From: Linderina pennispora
Taxonomy: Eukaryota; Kickxellomycota; Kickxellomycetes; Kickxellales; Kickxellaceae
Reading direction: 5' to 3'
DNA length: 48,882 bases
Assembly (NCBI RefSeq): GCF_002104995.1
Contig: NW_024468309.1
Location: 1-48,882, forward strand
Position 1 is the stretch's first letter, and each line of letters opens with the position of its first letter. Positions 27,656 to 38,030 of the stretch are shown piece by piece. The translations under genes were made by a program, and so were the position numbers. Under the pieces are notes generated by a model. The model was given only the letters and a program-made list of their open reading frames with translations, ran no database searches and had not been told where the DNA came from.

Positions 27656-28373
27656 AGGTAGTGTTATAAACCGATTTGTGCGACGAAAGACAAAGCAGCA
27701 TAGGTGCACTGTTATATACGGTTTATTCTAGGCTGTCGAAATGCTATTCCGTGTTTCAACAGCACGTGCGTCGTGCAATGTATTTCGGATGTCCGTGCCT
27801 GCATCGGGTCTACTATTGTGCAGTAGACACAGGGTTGTCATGTGTAAAGTTGACATTTCACCGGGTCATCAACAGGATCAGGATTAGGAACGGCTTGTTA
27901 GGTGTAGACCAGCAGTGCTGTGAATTGCTGAAGTTTTTCTCACTATTGGTTAAAATATATTACAGTTGATCTGTAATTTAGTAGTGAAGGCAAGAAACAG
28001 CTGGAAAATCCGCCATATATACAATAGTGTGGAAACATGTGGAGAAATGCGGAGACATGTGGTCTCACATGTGCCCAGCATATAGCCTTAATAACCCTAG
28101 ACCAGTTCTTGCTATTAGCACCAATGTTTCGAATAACAAAAAACTATATGCTATTTTGAATGAGTGGAGCGGCGCCAACTGGCCATCATGCATGGGTGGG
28201 AATATGCGCAAAGAATACCAGGTCAAAATGTTGCATCATTTGTCTGATCCGAATGTCTTGCAAGGAGCTCATTCGTACAATTCCACATATCCACGCACTC
28301 ATTGCAAATGTCGCAGGTAAAGATGGGGTTGGATTTCTTGAACCCAAGGAATCAATTATATAAACCTACTGCC
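27656..28373. other. Intergenic region between the P450 and SDR genes
   Basis: No gene supported. It carries repeated catgtgg words and a perfect hairpin, ACATGTG-GTCT-CACATGT, at 28055-28072, about 400 bp upstream of the P450 start; this could be a regulator site. Confidence 0.4.
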
Positions 28374-29594
28374 CTAAAAAGTCCCGTAGCTCCTCTGATC
28401 TGAGTATTTCGCAATCAACTTCTCAGTAAATTCCCACAGGTCGTCCTGCTCTTTGACACTGTTGGCTGACGGATGGGAGTAGGTGGGCTGACAACGAACA
28501 AAGTACTGGCCTGTGGTATCGTTGTACTGCTGATCAAGCACCGCAGCAAGTGTAGTTAGTGAACCCATGACAGTGTTGGTGAATAGCATATTCTGGATCT
28601 TGGCCGACAGTCCGACGTGCTGGAAGATGTTGGTGGCAACATATCCTGGGTTAATCGAGTTGGCAGTGATTCCAGTACCCTCAAGCTTTCTGGCCAATGT
28701 GGCTGCAGACATGGTGAGTGCAAGCTTTGAGTTGTAATAAGCGCGGGACTTGTCGTACCTGCTCTTGTCTGCGACCAGCTCCTTGTCAATTCCAGCGTTC
28801 ATGTAGCTGCCAAGCGATGACAAGTTGATGATCTTCGCAGGGCTAGATCTCTTCATCACATCCAAGAGTGCGTCTGTAAGAACGAAGTGACCAATATAGT
28901 TTGTGCCGAATTGGAGTTCAATGCCTTCGGCAGTGGTCATATATGGACACATGCAGACACCACCGTTGTTGATAAGAAGGTGTAGGGAGTCGTGGCGCTC
29001 CTTGAATTGTTCGACAAACTTGTGAATTGACTCGAACGAGGCGAGGTCCAGTGCCATTAGCTCAAAGTTGTCTAGGTCAGTCTCCTCTATCAGGCTGTTG
29101 AGTGCCTTTTCACCGAGCTCCATGTTGCGGCACGCCAAGATCGTGTGGTAGCCAACGCGTCCCAGTGCCTTGGCAGTATCGTAGCCAATTCCAGAGTTAG
29201 CACCAGTAATGATAGCAACCTTGCCCTTGCCTGTGCCATTCTTGATAGCGGCAGCAACAAGCTTCTCTGTCTCTTTGTGCGAGTTGGTTACGATCTTGTA
29301 AAACGTCGCGTAACAAAAGTCAATGAAGGACGCAACAAGGTTACCAAAGACCTGGAACGGTCCAGCGCGCATTAATAGACGGCACGTCCAATAGACCAGC
29401 GCGTTGAAAAAGGTAGTGAGAAACATGGTAAAGAGTAAGGAGAGCAGGTGTTCGGGAGATAGCAACGAAAAGAAGAGCCGTTCTGAGATGTCCTCTGTGC
29501 TCTCCCCAATGTCGGGCCTAGCCTTCCTTGCTTTTAAGTCTGCATTCAATTGGCACAAGCGGGCGAAAGCGCGAAAATATACACCCAGGCGCAT
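28374..29594 (-). CDS. Membrane-anchored short-chain dehydrogenase/reductase
   Basis: A 406-residue NAD(P)-dependent oxidoreductase of the retinol-dehydrogenase/WWOX-like SDR group. A hydrophobic N-terminal segment is at about 51-71, then the Rossmann motif TGANSGIG (130-137), INNGG (the usual NNAG, about 208-212), a catalytic Ser in NLSSLGS, and YxxxK (Tyr286, Lys290), followed by NPGYVATNIF. The ATG at 29594 is chosen because the longer frame starts at TTG and spans TATA-like DNA (about 29672 and 29705). The N-terminal 120 residues are longer than in most SDRs and probably fix it to a membrane. The substrate may be a retinoid, steroid or lipid-type alcohol. Confidence 0.85.
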   Translation of the reverse strand: MRLGVYFRAFARLCQLNADLKARKARPDIGESTEDISERLFFSLLSPEHLLSLLFTMFLTTFFNALVYWTCRLLMRAGPFQVFGNLVASFIDFCYATFYKIVTNSHKETEKLVAAAIKNGTGKGKVAIITGANSGIGYDTAKALGRVGYHTILACRNMELGEKALNSLIEETDLDNFELMALDLASFESIHKFVEQFKERHDSLHLLINNGGVCMCPYMTTAEGIELQFGTNYIGHFVLTDALLDVMKRSSPAKIINLSSLGSYMNAGIDKELVADKSRYDKSRAYYNSKLALTMSAATLARKLEGTGITANSINPGYVATNIFQHVGLSAKIQNMLFTNTVMGSLTTLAAVLDQQYNDTTGQYFVRCQPTYSHPSANSVKEQDDLWEFTEKLIAKYSDQRSYGTF

Positions 29595-30519
29595 TGCTGC
29601 TATGGTGGACAAGGGATCTGCTCCGTAAGGCACTATGGCGAGATCGACAAATTGCTTGGTGCAATCATATGTATAAAAAACATACCTCCTTTGGCCCGGC
29701 GCACAGTATATATTCCGGATGAAATCCATGCATGGCCCGCTGTAAGGCAGAGCCAAGTGTCTGCACAGTGTCTGAATTATCAGGAGTCAAAGGGCAGCAG
29801 CGTGCTTGAGGAACTCGTCAGAAACTGAATGCTGGAGTCGCCCATATATTGCTAGCTTTTCTTTGTTGTTGCCAATTTTTGTGTCACTATAATGCCGCAC
29901 CGTGGTGCGGTCTTTGATAGAGCCCTAGATTTGCTCCGCCTTTACTATTTTGGTCTGGCAGCGCTTATCGTTGTGCGTTCTCTTTTTTAATAGCAACTTG
30001 GGAGCAGGTCTCGGTGTAGAAGGCAATGCACTGTTGAAGATCAGGATCCGCCTCTTGCCTCTTCTTAGCTGAGACCAGGTGCAGCCTGGAATGGTTTGGT
30101 GGCCGCCAGAGTGCCCTCGCAGGCCAAGAAGCGGTTTGGTAGAAACAGCTGTTTGATTTGCCCTGGCCGGTAAATACGCACCAATGCTTGCGCGAGTGCG
30201 CATTTATACAGTTGCCTTCATTCCAGCTTAGTAAAAAAGCTCGAGAAGGCAAGCGCATGGCGACTACCTGCTACTACTAGCGTCGCTCCAGCAACATGTA
30301 CGCCAAATATAGTTGGCAAGGGCCATGTCGCGGTATCCTTGGCCGATATCAAGCATAGGCGATTGTTCGAGGGTTGATCGCCTGGATCAAGCCTGAATAA
30401 TCTGGCTTTCAGGCCTTCAGGGAATACGTTTAAATGCGCTGGCACTATTCCGAGGCTCCCTTGCCAGCCTCTGTTTTTCTCCTATTCAAATTTGTTTCTA
30501 AATTCCGTGTACCACCAAA
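29595..30519. other. Divergent intergenic region between the SDR and ATG3 genes
   Basis: About 925 bp. Open frames here are short, without domains. The two promoters are expected in this interval. Confidence 0.45.
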
Positions 30520-31897
30520 ATGACTACGATTTATTCGTTGCTGCATGGAGTCAAAGAGTATCTGAACCCGGTGCTGAAGAACTCCAAGTTCAAGGAGACA
30601 GGAGTGTTGACACCCGAAGAGGTGAGTATTGGGTCTTTTTTCCAGTGTGCTAGGGGCTTCAGTAAATGTGTCGTCATTGCTAATTTGCGCTTAATGCATA
30701 GTTTGTTGCGGCTGGGGACTACCTGGTATTCAAGTGCCCGACCTGGAGCTGGTACGTAGGATAGAAAAATTATCGACAGCAGACGTAATGCTTGGGAATA
30801 GAAGGCTGGCCCCGCATGCTGCAAAGTCACGGCATCTCATGATCGAGCAGCAGGCCAAGCACGGCTTGATTTATGGTCAGGAGAAAGGCGTGGTATAGTG
30901 CGTGTGTGAATGGCAGACGGCGCTACTTAAGGAAAGAGGAGCGCTGTTTGGCACTGAGAGACTCTGGGCTATTGTAGGGAAAAGGGCAATTCAAACAAGC
31001 GTCGAGATTACCTGCCAGAAGACAAGCAGTTCCTTATTACGCGCAATGGTAGGTATTTGCACGCAATTTACCCGGAAGCAGCGAAAGGGGGAGGGGATAA
31101 TGGCTAAAAAGAGCACTATTGCATTAGTTCCTTGCCTGCGCCGTGCCGATCAAATGTCGTACGGACTCGATGACGAGGTCGAGCAGGTGGGCGACGAGGG
31201 CTGGGTGACAACATACGCACGGCATCGCGCAATGACGACTGAGGACGAGGAGGCAATTGAAGAGATTAAGGGTATTGAAGAGGTGCCATCGGCGAGCCAG
31301 GTAGGGCAGTTGGCCGAGGGTGTGGAGAATGTCCGAATTGGGGAGCAGGACCTTGACCGGCCACTGGGACAGAACGATATTGAGGATATCCCCAGCGACC
31401 TCGACGATATCCCTGATTTCGAAGAGGAGATGGCCAAGCTCGAGGCGCTCGAGGACGCCGACCCCACCGAGCCTGAGCCTGAGCCTGCTGCCAAGCCCGC
31501 CAGCAAGGCGGTCGATGACTCCGAAGACAAGATTCTGCGCACTCGCACATACGACGTCAGCATCTCATACGACAAGTACTACCAGACACCGCGAGTGTGG
31601 TTGTTTGGATACGACGAGCAAGGAAGCCCACTGACAGCACGGCAGATCTTTGAGGACATCAGCGAGGACCATGCCCGCAAGACGGTGACCATCGAGACAC
31701 ACCCGCACTTGTCGTTGCAGATGGCGTCGATTCACCCGTGCAAGCATGCCCACGTCATGCGGAAGATTATTGAGAGGGCGCTCGAGAGCGGCAGACGCGA
31801 GATCCGGGTAGACCAGTACCTGGTTATCTTTTTAAAGTTCATGAGCAGCGTGCTGCCCACCATAGAGTACGACTATACAATGTCGACCGACATTTGA
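30520..31897 (+). CDS. ATG3: Autophagy E2-like enzyme Atg3 (4 exons)
   Basis: Atg3 transfers the ubiquitin-like Atg8 to phosphatidylethanolamine during autophagosome formation. Exons are inferred at 30520-30621, 30702-30751, 30978-31048 and 31128-31897. Introns have GTGAGT/TAG, GTACGT/TAG and GTAGGT/TAG borders and keep the frame, giving about 330 residues. Exon 1 encodes KFKETGVLTPEE, exon 2 FVAAGDYLVFKCPTWSW, exon 3 DYLPEDKQFLITRN, and exon 4 VPCLRRADQM, an acidic flexible region, and the catalytic HPC motif (MASIHPCKHAH, Cys near 279). Intron 2 is long (226 nt) and could hide a small exon. It is one of only two genes here with clear introns. Confidence 0.92.
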
Positions 31898-32883
31898 CGT
31901 GCTTCAATCTAATTATTATTCCACTCTTCGCTTTGTGCAAGTTACCAGCCAGTATCATTTATTGCCCGAAGGCCGTGCTCTAAGGGATTCTATTCGGACA
32001 ATAACCAGGATCTGCACATTGGAGGAGGGTGCGTGTATCTGGATACGTGGATTGTTCACGTATTCAGCATGTTCCACGCCTTTGCCTGGAAAGACATGCG
32101 AGCAGCCTCGCGCACAGACACAGACAGACGGGATGGGATTGGCCAGAATCCAGCAGGTTCACAGCCGGTGACATGTCACTGCACTGCGGCTTGGCCACAA
32201 CCAAAAACAGGTTTTCCATTTGCCTACTGGGGCATGGCGGTCATAAACAACAACAGCATTGGAGCACACAATCTGCCTGGCTGACCACCGTAACAGCTGC
32301 CACTTTCGGGCCGACAGCGCAAGGTCTCATGGAAAGGAATGTGAATTTGCCGATCGCGCTTGCAGAGTCGGAGTTTGGATACACACGCTCCTTTATTGCA
32401 AGGGTGCTAGAAAGGGCAAGGTCTTGCAGGCTATCTCTTTCTACTGATATCTAAAGCCGCAAAAAAAAGAACATCGGAGGTTCAGTTCTGAATAAACGAT
32501 AATGCCAGACCTCCTGTGAAAGGGAGCTACCCGTGCCCTTGAGCGGGCGACTGGGGCTATTGGCAGCAGCAATGAGGGGCACAATTGTATTCATTCCCAA
32601 AAAAAAATACAACGGTGCGGCTGACAGGGCGGTAGCATTGAATGACCAGGAAGGATGGACGCTCATACATATGGCCGTCATGCGGGTATGCGGGTCAAGA
32701 ATTGTGATCCTTTACCTCAGCGTCTAGCTCCTTCTCCCTGTTTTTCAGAGCGAATAGTTATCTCTGCATTCGTCCTTTTTCCCTCAACAATTTTCGCACC
32801 TCTAGTCTGATTCCCGCATCTATTCTCTTTTTCGTTTCTTATACGCACTCGCGCACAGCATATATAGGATTGTATCACAGCAC
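31898..32883. other. Intergenic region, no gene seen
   Basis: About 985 bp between two same-strand genes. Overlapping open frames up to 141 codons have no domain, no signal peptide and mixed composition. A pyrimidine-rich stretch precedes the next ATG. Confidence 0.45.
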
Positions 32884-35800
32884 ATGGATAACAGGCTGGC
32901 AAACGCGCAGAGGCGGTTCACGCTGAACAGCAACGCACACGCCGCAGAGTTCAGCCGTCGCAATAGCACACGCCACCAGAGAGCCAAAAGCATGGGCATA
33001 CAGGATGGGCACGCACGCGACCCGCCCCGTCCGCGAATGCCTGGTATGCCTGCCACAGCAAACGCGGTGCCCGGACACCGGCGCTCGCGTTCTACCGGCA
33101 TTGTTAACACAACCATTGACGCCGATTACCACCACCCGATGCCCACAGACGAACAACAGCCGCGTGGCCGGCGCGGGTTTTTAGGAATCGGCTTTCGTCG
33201 CTCAAAGAGCCAGTCAGGCAGGCGGCGGTCGCAACACCAGCCGACGCATGACGAGCACGGTAGATCCCGCACATGGACCAAAGAGGACGTAGATATGCTG
33301 GAAGAGCTAACTGCCATTGCGTGGGCTGGTGGCCAGATCGTCAACTTCAACACCATCTCCAAGGAAATGAATCGTACAGCCAAGGATGTCCAAGAGATGC
33401 TCAGGCAGCAGATGCGCACGCTCTTGTACGTGAGTGGCCATGATTTTTTGAGCGAGTTTCCCCGGGCAATCGTTTTACAGTGGGCTGGTATCGAGTTCCC
33501 CGACGACCCTTTACTGGGCAGCTATGCGGCACAGGAGGCACGCAAACTGCTGATGCGCGAATCGTGCATTTCTAGCCTGCTGTGCCGCGCTCCACGCCAG
33601 GTCATCCCAGAGGTTCCGATTATTGCAAACACGCGGTTTGACCGGAACCGTGTCCCGGGCGACCTATACGACGAAATTCGGGCGCAGGATACTCGGTACA
33701 GGGCACAGAATGCACTCCAGGAGGTTCAGCACGACGACACTGACTTGCGGTCGTCGCGGACTACGCAGCGTGTGGTGACAGAGCCCAGTGCGGTATTACA
33801 CGCGAGCTCGGTCAATGTGGCAGCACAGCTGCAGAGTGCATTTTCTGAAAAGGCTGCCACGCAGACCCCGAAAACGACACGCAACCGGTCCAAGAGCACA
33901 CTGATGCCAAAAGATTCAGATACGCTGCGGCAGTCCCAGTTTTCGGCTGCCCAGCCTGCACGTAGGCCAGCAGCTATTCCGGTCTCGGTTCCAATGCAGT
34001 CACCATTGTCGGCGACGTTCGGTCTTGCTCCCCGCACCCCGGAGCTGGCGGTCATGCGGAGGGCAGCTGATGCAGCCACGACACGGCCCCGGCGCAGGCG
34101 CTCACGAAGCCACGCGCCCAAGGTCATCGAGAATCCAGATGCCCAGCGGGCACTCCAGGCTACATCACCCCCAGTCGATCCTGCTGCACTTGCGCAGCCT
34201 GTAGAGGATGACACGAGCGTTGCAACTTCGCAGCCGCCGGCTGGTAACCGCATATCCCAGGACAGCGGCCATGTTGACGACCGGACGTGCGGCTCGATTT
34301 CCCTGATCCACAAACTCCGCGAGCTCAAAAAGTACAGCACTATCAATTCGGACCACACCAGGCGGCTTGACCGAGATACGCGCTATACTGTTCGACGGGC
34401 CGTGTCCGAGTTCCTCTGCCAGGACGAGCTCGGCAAGCAGGTGTTTGACCATGTGGTGACGAATGTCAACAACAGTTTGTTTATGAGATTCAACCGATGC
34501 TCTGACACGCTGCTGGCACTCCCTAACCACTTTGGAGAAGCGTTCCGTATGCAAGTGGTGAACCTTATGAATTCCAAATATGACCAGGGGATGAAGGCGT
34601 ACAGCATGGCCATGTACGCCTATGTCCTGGAGGCAATCAACGGACCAGACGTAATCGACCGGCCACGCAACTGGGGTGATATTTCAGACTTCGCCTTGGA
34701 ATGGGCCAACCGCAAGCTCTCTGCTGCCCGGTACATCTCTACGCCCGCAATGGACGAGACCCACCTTCGGATGGCCGCTTACCATGCCGGCTCAGAGGCT
34801 GGCCAGTGTTTCTACGACATGTACCGGAGGGACTTGGGTTGGCGCGTTTCCGACAGGGAGCTCCACCTGTTTTTAACTGACGAGCAGCAAACGCCTTCTG
34901 GGGAGAGAACCAAGCTGGACCTTCTGAATCTCAAGCATGTCATTGACGTGTGGGTCGACGTGGCTTTCCGGCGGAATGCATCCAAGCACGGCCATCTCAC
35001 GTTTGCCGCGGCTGCCGAGCTCGTGAACATCAACATGGTGCTGACATGGGGCAACTTGAAGAACGAAAGCGACATTGCCGAAAAATCGCTGACGTTTGAT
35101 AGAAACTGCCTCGAAGTCGCTTCTCTCTATGGCATGGACGACATGAAGGGTCTGCCGGATTCCAGTGTCGCCAACGAGCTCGCCCGGGCGTTTGCACGAA
35201 AGTTTTACGACGACAACCGGGCTGAGCTCTTCCAGCTTGTCCTCTGCCAGCATCAGTTTATTGGTCCCGACTACGACGAGTTCGCCGACTGGGTAGCCCT
35301 TGGATACGGATGGGCCGGTGGAGGCATCGACTACAACATACTTTTCCAGCTGAACCAGTATCTGCTTAGCATGGGATTCAAACCTATTCGGAAGTACTGG
35401 GATACTATCAAGCAGGATGTAGTCATCTCTCTCCTCAACCTCGTGCACCATAGCAATACGTCGTTTGACTGGCATACCGTCGATGGCTTCCTCTGGCCGC
35501 GCGAGCATGCCGACAAGAAGGATTCCACCACTGGCCAGCCGCTGGATCCGACAGCATCTACTACCATGGCAATCGGGTATAATCGCCTGCTGGGCCCGGC
35601 TAATGACAGTCTCCATATATCGCTGGTGGCAGGCGAGCTTCCAGGCGATACGGGTGCTTCAGGGCTTAGTCGTCAGAGAACCATCAAGAGGCTCGATCCC
35701 GAAAATGCCTCGCTGGTACATATCCCCGACCTTGCTGGAATCGTTGATGGCCCCTCTCTTGCTGACCAGCGTCGCTATAACAACCCAAACATCGATGCGC

Positions 35801-37176
35801 CAGAACGGGCTGAATCCTCGTCCGCCAAAGTCAGGCGGCGCCACACCACAGTGGTATCCAAGGCTACCACGGTTACAGCACCTAGCGGGGAGCCTCCAGT
35901 AGAACTGGACAGCATCATGCCCGAAGACAGCCATACTAATGGAAGACAGGCAGAGTACGACTCGCCGTCAGCAAGCGTGTCGTTGCGTTTTAGCCGTACA
36001 AAGCAGATACTGGACACAGGCTCGCCTGCACGCTCTGGGTCTGCACCTCCTCGCTCGCCCGAGTCCTTTTCGAGTGCATTGACGTCTAACCCAAAAATGT
36101 CGGGCGCAACTTCTGCTGAACTTCCACCCAGTAGCACAACTGCAGATGAAGTTCCGCCTACATCACTGCCTGTACTGACATCTCAGCCGGCATTCACCAC
36201 TGAAGCAGCTGCGCTGCCCATTCCGGCACCGAAGGGATCTCCTGATGGGTTTGCACCGCGCTCTGACAGCTCAGGACATTTAAATGCAGCTGCGGCACAT
36301 GTGTCACTGCCTGTGCACTCGAAGCAGGAGATGATCGAGACAGCGCAAGCGTCTAAGCCGTCCGCATTCTCACATTACAAGACAACCAGCAGTGCCCAGA
36401 GGCAGCTGGCAGGTGCTGCGAAAAAGCCAAAATTCACTCTCAAACGGCCAGCATCCCCGCACAACCAGGAAGCAGCTGAAGCTGCAGCCGGGCCATTGAT
36501 GGCAGTGCAAAGCGCGCCGGATGATATCCAGTCTCAGGCTAGTCATGTTCACGGCAGCGAAGGAAGTCTCCAGGAGGCGTACCGACCAGTGCAGTCTGGT
36601 CCACATTCAGTTGCTAGTGCAGCAACCGCACAGGCACCAGTAAGCAATGGCTATGCAACCCCACATATGTTGCAGCAGTCGTACGCCTACCCTCAGTACC
36701 TGCAGGCACAGCCACTACCCCCACAATATCCCCAGTATTCTCAGCAGCCGACGCAGCCACCTCAACAGCCGACACAGCCACCCCAGCAGTCGATGTCCAG
36801 TCCTCAGTTCCATACGCAGAGCTGGCAGTCGATACCCCAGCCGCAATACTATCAGCTGCAACAGCACCCATCGATGCAGTACACTCTTCAACAACGGCCA
36901 GTCCAGTACGCACCGCAACAACCTGAATACGCGCACCCGCAGCAGTATCCGCAAGGATACCAATTCCAGGCTCCCGGACAGCAGCCTGCCCAGACTGGCG
37001 GGTACCCGGTCCAGCTGATGGGCCAGCCTGGCAACTACCCCGCACAGCCCATTGGGAATCTGCATCTGGCGCACATGAACGACGCGGAGTGGGAGCGGTA
37101 CAAGCAGCGGATGGAGTACCAGGTGCAGCTGGCTGAGCGGCTACAAAGGGCGCAGAACCCGGGGTGGAGCGTGTAA
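32884..37176 (+). CDS. Large lineage-specific protein with a Myb/SANT-like segment and a Gln/Pro-rich tail
   Basis: A 1430-residue protein in one exon. Residues 1-130 are basic and disordered (many Arg/Ser/His). About 128-180 reads like a Myb/SANT-type helical domain (RTWTKEDVDMLEEL... NFNTISKEMNRTAKDVQEM), as in TFIIIB/Rap1-type DNA-binding proteins. About 180-460 is low-complexity, 460-880 is a helical folded core of no recognised family, 880-1240 is disordered, and 1240-1380 is Gln/Pro/Tyr-rich (tandem QPP, PQQ, QYPQ). It ends in a short charged helix (AEWERYKQRMEYQVQLAERL-like). A chromatin or transcription role is only a guess from the Myb-like segment and Gln-rich tail. Confidence 0.75.
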   Translation: MDNRLANAQRRFTLNSNAHAAEFSRRNSTRHQRAKSMGIQDGHARDPPRPRMPGMPATANAVPGHRRSRSTGIVNTTIDADYHHPMPTDEQQPRGRRGFLGIGFRRSKSQSGRRRSQHQPTHDEHGRSRTWTKEDVDMLEELTAIAWAGGQIVNFNTISKEMNRTAKDVQEMLRQQMRTLLYVSGHDFLSEFPRAIVLQWAGIEFPDDPLLGSYAAQEARKLLMRESCISSLLCRAPRQVIPEVPIIANTRFDRNRVPGDLYDEIRAQDTRYRAQNALQEVQHDDTDLRSSRTTQRVVTEPSAVLHASSVNVAAQLQSAFSEKAATQTPKTTRNRSKSTLMPKDSDTLRQSQFSAAQPARRPAAIPVSVPMQSPLSATFGLAPRTPELAVMRRAADAATTRPRRRRSRSHAPKVIENPDAQRALQATSPPVDPAALAQPVEDDTSVATSQPPAGNRISQDSGHVDDRTCGSISLIHKLRELKKYSTINSDHTRRLDRDTRYTVRRAVSEFLCQDELGKQVFDHVVTNVNNSLFMRFNRCSDTLLALPNHFGEAFRMQVVNLMNSKYDQGMKAYSMAMYAYVLEAINGPDVIDRPRNWGDISDFALEWANRKLSAARYISTPAMDETHLRMAAYHAGSEAGQCFYDMYRRDLGWRVSDRELHLFLTDEQQTPSGERTKLDLLNLKHVIDVWVDVAFRRNASKHGHLTFAAAAELVNINMVLTWGNLKNESDIAEKSLTFDRNCLEVASLYGMDDMKGLPDSSVANELARAFARKFYDDNRAELFQLVLCQHQFIGPDYDEFADWVALGYGWAGGGIDYNILFQLNQYLLSMGFKPIRKYWDTIKQDVVISLLNLVHHSNTSFDWHTVDGFLWPREHADKKDSTTGQPLDPTASTTMAIGYNRLLGPANDSLHISLVAGELPGDTGASGLSRQRTIKRLDPENASLVHIPDLAGIVDGPSLADQRRYNNPNIDAPERAESSSAKVRRRHTTVVSKATTVTAPSGEPPVELDSIMPEDSHTNGRQAEYDSPSASVSLRFSRTKQILDTGSPARSGSAPPRSPESFSSALTSNPKMSGATSAELPPSSTTADEVPPTSLPVLTSQPAFTTEAAALPIPAPKGSPDGFAPRSDSSGHLNAAAAHVSLPVHSKQEMIETAQASKPSAFSHYKTTSSAQRQLAGAAKKPKFTLKRPASPHNQEAAEAAAGPLMAVQSAPDDIQSQASHVHGSEGSLQEAYRPVQSGPHSVASAATAQAPVSNGYATPHMLQQSYAYPQYLQAQPLPPQYPQYSQQPTQPPQQPTQPPQQSMSSPQFHTQSWQSIPQPQYYQLQQHPSMQYTLQQRPVQYAPQQPEYAHPQQYPQGYQFQAPGQQPAQTGGYPVQLMGQPGNYPAQPIGNLHLAHMNDAEWERYKQRMEYQVQLAERLQRAQNPGWSV

Positions 37177-38030
37177 TAGATGTTTTGGCCACTATTCCCT
37201 GCGCTGCAAATGAACCAGTTTTCTGCCTGCAAAACAATACCTGTTGTCGCCCGAGTGGAGCGAATAGTGCAAAGAATGCCATTGCAGATCTCTTTGTTTT
37301 TCGCAAGAAAACGGGTGCAAAAACATCTGTGCGCACAGATGGCTCTGCAGCGGTCTCTGGCGGTCCCTTTAGTCCCACCAAAGTCTGTGACAGGGCGGCG
37401 GAGCAGCTGTGGCCGGAGTTTGAATCTCCGGAGGATTTCCCCTCTGTCTGTGACACCGTCTGCAGCCAAGAACAAAGGGGACTAATCGGAAATGATGCTT
37501 CATTGCTAGACAATAGCTGCCAGAAACTAATGGGCGGCAATGGAAATCTTCCCCACCCCTTAGTACGCGGTCTGGGATCTTCGCCAGCATCCCTTTTCAG
37601 CGCTGGCATCAAGTACATGTCCATGTCACTGGAGACAATACGGGTTTCTTTGCTGCCACCCCTTTTATGCAGTCGGTCAGCCAAACACCAAAAACGACAT
37701 GACCGCACAGCTGAGCAGACCCATTGTAGCCATTGGCCAGCAGACAGGGGATGCTATGTCTTCGCTGTTACCGAACCAGGGGCTGAAGAAAAACACACAG
37801 CAAAGGTATTTCTTTCTTGCTCTTCATGGAGTCGCCTTTTAGTTCCCCTAGCCTTTTATCTCGCTTGTAGAGTACCTTTCTGGCGTCTCCATTTCTCTGT
37901 TTATTCAGGCTTTTTCTGGAGGAGTGGAAAGGAGTCGGGCTTCTTTTTATTAATGTTGTCCCTACCGCGTTTATATTTAGTGCGCAACTGACGACACCAG
38001 CAGTCGACTTTTTTTTTTTTGCTGGGCACC
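37177..38030. other. Intergenic region upstream of the 503-aa gene
   Basis: A 275-codon frame from 37164 crosses it but overlaps the previous gene's end and has no recognisable domain. A TATA-like tttatattta (about 37969) and a T12 tract (38009-38020) precede the next ATG. Confidence 0.4.

Noticed and set aside
32029-32454. 141-codon frame between ATG3 and the 1430-aa gene
   Set aside because: Overlapped by other frames of similar length, with no recognisable feature.
37164-37991. 275-codon frame after the 1430-aa gene
   Set aside because: It overlaps the end of the previous gene, has no domain or signal peptide, and ends in the promoter of the next gene; probably chance, though its length is unusual.
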